Assembly (NCBI GenBank): GCA_964017235.1
Contig: OZ024927.1
Location: 46,691,293-46,755,292 of the forward strand
DNA from: Sabellastarte sp. h YS-2021
Lineage: Eukaryota; Annelida; Polychaeta; Sabellida; Sabellidae
Reading direction: 5' to 3'
Length of the DNA stretch: 64,000 nt
Position numbers and translations under genes: made by a program
Shown here: one piece after another, positions 54,779 to 64,000 of the stretch
How positions within the stretch are numbered: the stretch's first letter is position 1
How the letters are laid out: each line of letters opens with the position of its first letter
The notes under the pieces: model-generated
Seen by the model: the letters and a program-made list of their open reading frames with translations, nothing else
The model's database searches: none
Told to the model about the DNA's origin: nothing

Positions 54779-56240
54779 ATATCCCCAGACGAAAGTCGGG
54801 GATATATTGGATTCAGGTCTGTCGCGCCGCCGCTGCCGCCGCCGTAGAAATTTCCTTGTGGACGCGATAACTCAAAAACAAATTAATATTTTTTTTTCAA
54901 ACTTGGTACACATGTTAAGGGTGCCCAAAGGAAGATCCCTATTTTAAGGTGACCTTAAACTCCCAGTAAAAAAGAACTTATGGCCACCTTAAGGTCAGAA
55001 ATTGGACTTTTGGCCACTTAGAGCCCTGTAGGTCACAAACTATGATGCTCAGCTGGCTGAAATTTTACCTGACAACATATTAATATGTTCTTAGTACATG
55101 TGCCGAAAATCACGACTTTAAGTTGAGGAGAAAATTGTGTTTGAGGCCCATAAATACCCCCACTTGGGGATTTTTTGCTATACTTTTCACATATTTTGCC
55201 CTATAATTTGGAAGTGGTAATTCTGATGAGTCTCAAACTGCGCTAGGTATTACTTTGATATGTAATCCTTGTCTGTAGAAAATTTTAGGGCTGTAGGTTT
55301 ACCCAAAGGGGTCGACTTAAGGTCTCAAAAGTGCCCACAGAGACCCAATTTATGCACTTTTTGCCACTTTCAAGCACTGTAGCTTTCAAACTATGTCTCT
55401 CATCTAAGTTAAATATCATCTGGGAATATATCTATGTGTTTTCTTATATGTGCCCCAACATTTAGGCCTTTAATAGACAGTTAACCTGTGTATCAGGACC
55501 ATAAACACCCACCCGAGTGACCCTTATAAGACATTTTTCACATCTTTTTCCCTGTAACTTGCAGCTATATTGAGTGACACTAAATAAACAAAGGTATTTA
55601 ATGATATCAGATGAGAAACAAAGAACTCAATGGGGTTGCAGATCTTGTGTAATAGTGAGAGAGGTGTGGAGAAGGGGAGAGGGGTGGGGGTGGGAGGTGG
55701 TGGGCTTCATTACATATAACACAAAGGGGAGTCAGAACTGAGATTGTGTCACATATTTAGGTTGCATATATATGGACCACATATATAGGTATAGAGGAAA
55801 TGAATAACTGAAAACAATTTGCAAATTCTAAAAATAATATAATAAAATAATAATATAAATAATTTTTTTTTAAATAATATTTTATTTGTGAACAAATATA
55901 GAAACAGATATGCGCTTTTGGGATTATGAATTTTAGAATGGACATTGAATCATCAATCATTTAAATACTTTGAAGGAAGATTGAAAAGTATGATGAGTTG
56001 AGTTAAAAATAATATTTTATTTGTCAACAAATATAGAAACAGATATGCTCTTTTGGGATTATTATTTTAGAATGGACATTCAATCATCAATCATTTAAAT
56101 ACTTTGAAAATAGGTTTAGAGTTATCATTGCAGGAAGATTGAAAATATAATTTGAGTTATGTATTCGGCGTCTGGGGATACACCATCTTCCTTGGGAAGA
56201 TATAAACAGAGTAGATTGATGTGCTGAAGTTCATATAATA
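54779..56240 (+). mobile_element. Second copy of the TATCCCCAGAC-class element with internal deletion
   Basis: 54779-55560 is nearly identical to 22719-23505, and 55561-56240 to about 25222-25905. About 1.7 kb of the ~350-bp array is missing between them. Both hairpins and the 3' TCTGGGGATA (56171-56180) are kept. It inserted into a 146-bp array, and the next element starts immediately after it. Confidence 0.88.
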
Positions 56241-56243
56241 ATT

Positions 56244-58850
56244 AAGCGTCCCTTGAAAAGGGGACGCTTATTGGTTTCGCCCCCGGTTTTCAGTCAGCCG
56301 CCGCCGCCGCATTATTGTCTCCCTTGAATATCTCCCTTGTTATTAGGCCTATCCAAATGATATGTGGCAGTGTTCTTCTATAGGCGTGGGGAAATTTTTT
56401 GACAGGCATAAATTTGACCTTTGACCTTCATCAAGGTCACATTATCAAAAATTCAAAAAAAAATTTACTTCCTTTTCACTAGATTTCCTCAGAAAGTACC
56501 GGGTGTGGGTCAACCAAATTTGGTATGCACATTCCTGAGGGAAGAATCTAGGCGCCAGTCGATATTGGGATCAATCGGGCCATAATTGACCGATTGACGG
56601 GCGATTGATTATAAGTTCATAAAAATTTTGCTAAGATTAAGCCTTGAACTCGCTTATTATTGGTCCTAGAGCTTTGGGATGGTATACCAACATATAGGAA
56701 ATCATGTGCTGGGAATCTTCTGGTGTGGTCAGATTTGACCTTGGGCCCCTCGTTCAAGGTCAAGCGAGGATAGGCAAACTTTAAAGTGCTTATAACTCTC
56801 TTATTATTGGTCCTAGAGGTTTGGGATGGTATACCAACATGTAGGAAACCATGGGCTGGGAATCTTTTGGTGTGGTCAGATTTGACCTTGGGCCTCTCCT
56901 TCAAGGTCAAACGAGGATAGCCAAACTTAAAAGTGCTTATAACTTGCTTATTATTAGTCCTAGAGCTTTGAGATGGTATACCAACATATAGGAAATCTTG
57001 TGCTGGGAATCTTCTGGTGTGGTCGGATTTGACCTTGGGCCCCCCCTTCAAGGTCAAACGAGCATAGCCAAACTTAAAAGTGCTTATAACTCGCTTATTA
57101 TTGGTCCTAGAGGTTTGGGATGGTATACCAGCACATAGGAAATCATGTGCTGGGAATCTTCTGGTGTGGTAGGATTTGACCTTGGGCCCATCCTTCAAGG
57201 TCAAACAAGGATAGCCAAACTTAAAAGTGCTTATAACTCGCTTATTATTGGTCTTAGAGCTTTGGGATGGTATACCGACATATAGGAAATCATGGGCTGG
57301 GAATCTTTTGGTGTGGTCGGATATGACCTTGGGCCCCTCCTTCAAGGTCAAATGAGGATAGCCAAACATAAAAATGCTTATAACTCGCTTATTATTGGTC
57401 CTAGAGCTTTGGGATGGCATACGAACATATAGGAAATCATTTGCTGGGAATCTTCTGGTCTGGTGGCATTTGACCTTGGGCCCGCCTTCAAGGTCAAACG
57501 AGCATAGCCAAACTTAAAAGTGCTTTTAACTCGCTTATTATTGGTCCTAGAGGTTTGGGATGCTATACCAACATATAGGAAATCATGTGCTGGGAATCTT
57601 CTGGTGTGGTTGGATTTGACCTTGGGCTTCTTGTTCAAGGTCAAATGAGCATAGCCAAACTTAAAAGTGCTTATAACTCGCTTATTATTGATCCTAGAGG
57701 TTTGGGATGGTATACCAACATATAGGAAATCATGGGCTGGGAATCTTCTAGTGTGGTTGCATTTGACCTTGGGCCCCTCCTTCAAGGTCAAACGAGCATA
57801 GACAAACTTAAAAGTGCCCTATAACTCGCTTATTATTGGTCCTAAAGGTTTGGGATGGTATACCAACATATAGGAAATCATGTGCAGGGAATCTTCTGGT
57901 GTGGTCAGATTTGACCTTGGGCCCCTCCTTCAAGGTCAAATGAGGATAGGCAAAGTTTAAAGTGCTTATAACTCGCTTATTATTGGTCCTAGAGGTTTGG
58001 GATGGTGTACCAACATATAGGAAACCATGGGCTGGGAATCTTTTGATGTGGTCAGATTTGACCTTGGGCCTCTCCTTCAAGGTCAAACAAGGATAGCCAA
58101 ACTGAAAAGTGCTTATAACTCGCTTATTATTAGTCCTAGAGGTTTGGGATGGTATACCAACATGTAGGAAATCATGTGCTGGGAATCTTCTGGTGTAGTC
58201 GCATTTGACCTTGGGCCCATCCTTCAAGGTCAAACGAGGATAGACAAACTTAAAAGTGCTTATAACTCGCTTATTATTGGTCGTAGAGCTTTGGGATGGT
58301 ATACCAACATATAGGAAATCATGTGCTGGGAATCTTTTGGTGTGGTCGGATATGACCTTGGGCCCCTCCTTCAAGGTCAAATGAGGATAGCCAAACATAA
58401 AAATGCTCATAACTCGCTTATTATTGGTCCTAGAGCTTTGGGATGGTAAACCAACATGTAGGAAATCATTGGCTGGGAACCTTCTGGTGTGGTCGGATTT
58501 GAGCTTGGGCCCCACGTTCAAGGTCAAACGAGCATAGCCAAACTTAAAAGTGATTAGAACTCGCTTATTATTGGTTCTAGAGGTTTAGGATGGTATACCA
58601 GCATATAGGAAATCATGGGCTGGGAACCTTCTGGTGTGGTCGCATTTGACTTGGGCCTCTAATTCAAGGTGAAATGAGCATAGCCAAGCTTAAAAGTGGT
58701 TATAACTCGCTTATTATTGGTCCTACAGGTTTGTGATGGTATACCAGCATATAGGAAATCATGTGCTGGGAATCTTCTGGTGTGGTCGTATTTGACCTTG
58801 GGCCTCTCGTTTAAGGTCAAACGAGCATAACCAAACTTAAAGGTCATAGG
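56244..58850 (+). mobile_element. Hairpin-headed element (AAGCGTCCC class) with about 15 units of 146/147 bp
   Basis: The clean head is AAGCGTCCC, an 8-nt loop, then GGGACGCTT. CGCCCCCGGTTTTCAGTC, GCCGCCGCCGC and the core GAATATCTCCCTTG, then CCAAATGATATGTGGCAG follow, as does tttgacctttgaccttcat. Array units run from about 56630 to 58850. Because the period is often 147 bp, the minus strand stays open over long stretches; I do not treat that as a gene. No 3' end is seen. Confidence 0.82.
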
Positions 58851-58975
58851 AAACATTTTTCACAAAAATTATGAAGTTAAATTCATTCAGTAGACAAACA
58901 ACAAATGAAAATGTGGTTTATTTTAAGAAATATATGGTACAAGAGCCATAAATAGCATTATAAAAATAAATATCA
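58851..58975. other. AT-rich unique sequence
   Basis: This is the left flank of the SINE; it also continues beyond it from 59197 to 60229. No splice-bounded frame or repeat was recognised in either part. Confidence 0.45.
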
Positions 58976-58990
58976 CGAACGTGGAGTAAA

Positions 58991-59181
58991 TTTATTTATT
59001 TGTTGCTTTACGTCGCGTTCAACAGCCAGGGTCATATCGCGACGGGTAGTTTACAGGTGGAGGAAACCAGTGCATAGTGCACTGTAAACCACCGGGCATC
59101 GGCAAGTAACTACCAACTTTCCAACATGAAGTGCCCGGCCCGAGATTCGAACCGGCGGCCACAGAGGTTGGAGGCGAGAAC
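58991..59181 (-). mobile_element. tRNA-derived SINE with 15-bp target duplication
   Basis: The minus-strand reading starts with a tRNA-like head containing the pol III B box GGTTCGAATCTCGG. TTGGTAGTTACTTGCCGATG, GGTTTCCTCCACC, CTGTTGAACGCGACGTAAAG and an AATAAATA-type tail follow. Its 3' part resembles molluscan SINEs that end in a ...GTAAAACAAC...AATAAA tail. The flanks CGAACGTGGAGTAAA (58976-58990) and CGAACATGGAGTAAA (59182-59196) are a 15-bp target duplication with one mismatch. It depends on a LINE for mobility. Confidence 0.85.
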
Positions 59182-59196
59182 CGAACATGGAGTAAA

Positions 59197-60229
59197 AAGT
59201 GGACATATTGTTTTTCTCGTAGTAGATGATTGATGACGTCACAGGTTCATAATGAAGTTCTGTGTAGTTGGAGATATAGTGTATATATTGACAAACTGAA
59301 GGAAGATAACATTTTCCTTTGCCACAAAAGCTCACTAGCCTCTATTTTTTCTAGATGCTGTTTTTTTCTCAAGTTTTACCTAACTTTTAACCACTGACAG
59401 TTCTAACAAACACAGATATACTGTAAGTAGGCTTGTCTTGGAATGCAGAAAGCGTAAACATATGTATGAGATTTTGCCTCCTTCCATCATTTTTTTCCAG
59501 GTTTTTAAACTGTGATGGGAAAGTAGCCTTTCAAGTTAGATAAATTTACACAAAACTAAGAATCTCTTGATAAATTCAAAAGTGGTCATTTGAACTTACT
59601 GGATACTGTTTTTTTGCCTTTAATAACCCGCATTTCTATCAAGAAAAGGCATGATGTAAAGTGAAATCTAAATACACAATTTGTTTTCATTTGCATCAAT
59701 AATTTATAAAAGCATGCTGTTGTAGTCAAATTTATTGAATTTATTCTGAAAGAATCATGTTTGAAGTTCTAACTTTTACATTATCAGTTTATGAAATAAT
59801 TCAGTATATGAGTTTTCCTTAAGATATGAGTTCAATATTTCTTGGCCTTAAGTTTGGATAATTTAAAGTTTTGGAAATTAGTTGGTGACATTTTATTCTC
59901 AATTTAAGCCTTTGTTGAGACCAAAAAAAAAGGATATGTGTTTAGGGGAACTGTAATCAACACTGTAGATGGCTAGACGCATTATGTATACTATGAAAGC
60001 AGTATTGTTTACAGTTTTGGTGGGAAACTAATTTGGGGAACATATGTGATTATCCTTGCTTGAGGCCCAGTTCTAAAGACATTTATGTTGTATTTATTTC
60101 ATCTCCTGGCAATAGTTGGTTTTCAAAATTGAAAAAAATAACTATCAAAATTCATCTCAGAGTTGAACCTGGTTGACTGCATTGTTTGGTGATTTTTATG
60201 CAACTTGCTTAATACCTCTCTAAATATTT
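59197..60229. other. AT-rich unique sequence; no feature seen
   Basis: About 1 kb without arrays, terminal repeats or convincing exons. It may be intronic or intergenic host sequence. Confidence 0.45.
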
Positions 60230-61555
60230 AAGCGTCCCTTGCGGGACGCTTGTTTGTGTATGGGAGAGCTTCCGGCTCCGCATTTTGTTTTCCTTATAAC
60301 TCTGTAACCGTTAGGCGGATTCTTTTCAAATTTGGCAGGTTTAGGCAGTAGCCTTGGGGAATTTTTTTGAATATGCTGCAGTGACATTTCAACCAATCAG
60401 AGAGGTCACATGACCAAAAATGTCTTTTTTCGATGGGGAAGCTTGTCCGGATGATAACTTGAAAGGAATTTTATCAATTCACCTGAAACTTGGCAAATAC
60501 ATTCATTCTATTAAAATCTGGAAATCATTAGATTTTGGCATTGATTGGTCAAGAAATGGCCGAGTAATTAATGATTAATTAATCATTACGAATTTTCCAA
60601 ATAAGGAAAACACAAAAATGCTTATATCTCGAAAACCGTGCTAGATAGAGCGATTTCGACGAAATTTTTGACCCGCAGGGTACCTCTGCGGAGTAGTTTT
60701 CCCAATTTTCAAAAAATGTTTGTCTCGCCCAAAATGGCGGCCATTTTGAATTTTCGAAATTTTCGCAAAAATTGCAAAACACAAAAATGCTTATATCTCA
60801 AAAACCGTGCTAGATAGAGCAATTTCGACGAAATTTTTGACCCACAGGGTATCTCTGGAGAATAGTTATCCCAATTTTGAAAAAATTTTTGTCTCGCCAA
60901 AAATGGCGGCCATTTTGAATTTTCGAATTGTTCGCAAAAATTACAAAACATAAAAATGCTTATATCTCGAAAACCCTGCTAGATAGAGCGATTTCGACGA
61001 AATTTTTGACCCACAGGGTATATCTGCAGAGTAGCCATGCCAATTTTCAAAAAAATTTTGTCTCGCCAAAAATGGCGGCCATTTTGAATTTTCGAATTTT
61101 TCGCAAAAATTGCAAAACATAAAAATGCTTATATCTCAAAAACCCTGCTAGATAGAGCGATTTCGACGAAATTTTTGACCCGCAGGGTATCTCTGCAGAG
61201 TAGCCATGCCAATTTTCAAACAAAAAATTTCTCGCAAAAAATGGCGGCCATTTTGAATTTTCGAATTTTTCGCAAAATTGCAAAACACAAAAATGCTTAT
61301 ATCTCAAAAACCGTGCTAGATAGAGCGATTTCGACGAAATTTTTGACCCACTGGGTATCTCTGCAGAGTAGCCATGCCAATTTTCAAAAAAATTTTATCT
61401 TGCCAAAAATGGCGGCCATTTTGAATTTTCGAATTTTTGCTCAAAAATTGCAAAACACAAAAATGCTAATATTTCGAAAACCGTGCTACATAGAGCGAGT
61501 TCGACGAAATTTTTTATCTTCAGGGTATCTCTGCAGAGCAGCTATCCCAAAGAGC
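60230..61555 (+). mobile_element. Hairpin-headed element (AAGCGTCCC class) with 169-bp array
   Basis: The head (60230-60251) is a perfect 9-bp stem, AAGCGTCCC, with a TTGC loop. TTCCGGCTCCGCATTTTG and the core TTATAACTCTGTAACCG, then TTTTCAAATTTGGCAGG follow. From 60409 the body is essentially the same as 28045 onward, including a second core (GATAACTTGAAAGGAATT, then GAAACTTGGC). About 5.7 units of 169 bp run from 60605 to 61555. Confidence 0.88.
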
Positions 61556-64000
61556 TTTCACATGGTGAAGTTTCAGACCCATAGCTAATTACTCACCTAC
61601 TCAAAATGAGTAAATGCGAATTATCTCTAAAAGTATTGCAGATAGCCAATTTTTCTCAAATAACTCATTCACCTACTTTTGGGAGAGCTTTCACTTGGTG
61701 AAGTTTCAGACCCATAGCTAATTACTCACCTACTCAAAATGAGTAAATGCGAATTATCTCTAAAAGTATTGCAGATAGCCAATTTTTCTCAAATAACTCA
61801 TTCACCTACTTTTGGGAGAGCTTTCACTTGGTGAAGTTTCAGACCCATAGCTAATTACTCACCTACTCAAAATGAGTAAATGCGAATTATCTCTAAAAGT
61901 ATTGCAGATAGCCAATTTTTGTCAAATTAATCATTCACCTACTTTTGGGAGAGCTTTCACTTGGTGAAGTTTCAGACCCATAGCTAATTACTCACCTACT
62001 CAAAATGAGTAAATGCGAATTATCTCTAAAAGTATTGCAGATAGCCAATTTTTCTCAAATAACTCATTCACCTACTTTTGGGAGAGCTTTCACTCGGTGA
62101 AGTTTCAGACCCATAGCTAATTACTCACCTACTCAAAATGAGTAAATGCGAATTATCTCTAAAAGTATTGTAGATAGCCAATTTTTCTCAAATAACTCAT
62201 TCACCTACTTTTGGGAGAGCTTTCACTTGGTGAAGTTTCAGACCCATAGCTAATTACTCACCTACTCAAAATGAGTAAATGTGAATTATCTCTAAAAGTA
62301 TTGCAGATAGCCAATTTTTCTCAAATAACTCATTCACCTACTTTTGGGAGAGCTTTCACTTGGTGAAGTTTCAGACCCATAGCTAATTACTCACCTACTC
62401 AAAATGAGTAAATGCGAATTATCTCTAAAAGTATTGCAGATAGCCAATTTTTCTCAAATAACTCATTCACCTACTTTTGGGAGAGCTTTCACTTGGTGAA
62501 GTTTCAGACCCATAGCTAATTACTCACCTACTCAAAATGAGTAAATGCGAATTATCTCTAAAAGTATTGCAGATAGCCAATTTTTGTCAAATTAATCATT
62601 CACCTACTTTTGGGAGAGCTTTCACTCGGTGAAGTTTCAGACCCATAGCTAATTACTCACCTACTCAAAATGAGTAAATGCGAATTATCTCTAAAAGTAT
62701 TGCAGATAGCCAATTTTTCTCAAATAACTCATTCACCTACTTTTGGGAGAGCTTTCACTCAGTGAAGTTTCAGACCCATAGCTAATTACTCACCTACTCA
62801 AAATGAGTAAATGCGAATTATCTCTAAAAGTATTGTAGATAGCCAATTTTTCTCAAATAACTCATTCACCTACTTTTGGCAGAGCTTTCACTTGGTGAAG
62901 TTTCAGACCCATAGCTAATTACTCACCTACTGAAAATGAGTAAATGTGAATTATCTCTAAAAGTATTGCAGATAGCCAATTTTTCTCAAATAACTCATTC
63001 ACCTACTTTTGGGAGAGCTTTCACTTGGTGAAGTTTCAGACCCATAGCTAATTACTCACCTACTGAAAATGAGTAAATGCGAATTATCTCTAAAAGTATT
63101 GCAGATAGCCAATTTTTCTCAAATAACTCATTCACCTACTTTTGGCAGAGCTTTCACTTGGTGAAGTTTCAGACCCATAGCTAATTACTCACCTACTCAA
63201 AATGAGTAAATGCGAATTATCTCTAAAAGTATTGCAGATAGCCAATTTTTCTCAAATAACTCATTCACCTACTTTTGGGAGAGCTTTCACTTGGTGAAGT
63301 TTCAGACCCATAGCTAATTACTCACCTACTCAAAATGAGTAAATGTGAATTATCTCTAAAAGTATTGCAGATAGCCATTTTTTCTCAAATTAATCATTCA
63401 CCTACTTTTGGGAGAGCTTTCACTTGGTGAAGTTTCAGACCCATAGCTAATTACTCACCTACTCAAAATGAGTAAATGCGAATTATCTCTAAAAGTATTG
63501 CAGATAGCCAGTTTTTCTCAAATAACTCATTCACCTACTTTTGGGAGAGCTTTCACTCGGTGAAGTTTCAGACCCATAGCTAATTACTCACCTACTCAAA
63601 ATGAGTAAATGCGAATTATCTCTAAAAGTATTGCAGATAGCCAATTTTTCTCAAATAACTCATTCACCTACTTTTGGGAGAGCTTTCACATGGTGAAGTT
63701 TCAGACCCATAGCTAATTACTCACCTACTCAAAATGAGTAAATGCGAATTATCTCTAAAAGTATTGCAGATAGCCAATTTTTCTCAAATTAATCATTCAC
63801 CTTCTTTTGGGAGAGCTTTCACTTGGTGAAGTTTCAGACCCATAGCTAATTACTCGTCTACTCAAAATGAGTAAATGCGAATTATCTCTAAAAGTATTGC
63901 AGATAGCCAATTTTTCTCAAATAACTCATTCACCTACTTTTGGGAGAGCTTTCACTTGGTGAAGTTTCAGACCCATAGATAATTATTCACCTACTCAAAA
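61556..64000 (+). repeat. 133-bp satellite array, about 18 copies, continuing past the window
   Basis: The same unit as 29.1-38.9 kb, joined directly to the 169-bp array within an AGAGCTTTCACATGGTGAAG motif. Local variants (CACTCGGTGAAG, GTATTGTAGATAGCC) recur about 530 bp apart, again suggesting block duplication. The 3' end of the element lies beyond the window. Confidence 0.93.

Noticed and set aside
56617..58527. Two long minus-strand frames as a repeat protein gene
   Set aside because: The frame follows from a period near 147 bp in a transposon array and is broken by 146/148-bp units. Kept only as a low-interest finding.
59130..59181. Functional tRNA gene suggested by GGTTCGAATC
   Set aside because: A SINE body, an A/T-rich tail and a 15-bp target duplication show it is the head of a SINE, not a tRNA gene.

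Overview
This window looks like nuclear DNA from a marine invertebrate, most likely a mollusc or another lophotrochozoan. The evidence is AT-rich sequence without dense coding, GT-AG splice-like micro-exons, DIRS-type tyrosine-recombinase retrotransposons, a CR1/L2-like LINE, a Gypsy gag, a tRNA-derived SINE whose 3' part resembles molluscan SINEs, hAT- and mariner-like MITEs, and many hairpin-ended elements carrying tandem arrays. By my addition about half of the 64 kb is tandem repeat. I see no bacterial or organellar content and no complete host gene.

Layout. 1-7.26 kb: remains of two DIRS families. Family A survives as a 3' fragment with part of its end repeat; family B is a more complete but frameshifted copy with gag-like, RT, RNase H and tyrosine recombinase (YR) pieces. 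7.26-7.79 kb: a host-like segment with a 60-bp micro-exon candidate and a foldback. 7.79-9.60 kb: two hairpin-headed elements with 146-bp arrays. 9.60-16.30 kb: a structurally complete family A DIRS copy (inverted ends plus internal complementary region) with ruined coding and a 5'-truncated LINE inside. 17.4-19.5 kb: an element with 36-bp inverted ends, holding a 160-bp array and a Gypsy LTR plus gag. 19.5-20.9 kb: a 150-155-bp array split by a hAT MITE. 21.2-27.2 kb: host-like sequence with three more phase-1 micro-exon candidates, interrupted by a 3.2-kb hairpin-ended element. 28.0-39.3 kb: one composite dominated by about 9.8 kb of a 133-bp satellite (some 73 units). 39.3-41.6 kb: a 143-bp array. 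41.6-44.1 kb: mostly unique sequence with a TA-flanked MITE. 44.1-58.9 kb: a dense mosaic of hairpin-headed array elements. 58.9-60.2 kb: AT-rich sequence with a SINE. 60.2-64 kb: a second 169-bp plus 133-bp composite that runs off the window.

Main interpretation. The varied satellites look like the bodies of one superfamily of non-autonomous elements with a shared plan: a 5' hairpin, a GC-rich spacer, a degenerate core of about 45 nt, a tandem array whose units carry versions of that core, then a 3' inverted copy of the 5' end immediately followed by a second hairpin. This plan resembles Helentron/Helitron-like non-autonomous elements (the bivalve 'pearl' type), but that assignment is inference. 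Two copies share an essentially identical body behind different heads, which suggests modular end exchange. The 146-bp units each carry an inverted pair of TCAAGGTCA boxes (NR5A/ERR-type sites), and the 169-bp units carry ATGGCGGCC (YY1-like). The host-like micro-exons are all phase 1-1; one encodes an acidic peptide ending like the C-terminus of ribosomal stalk P-proteins.
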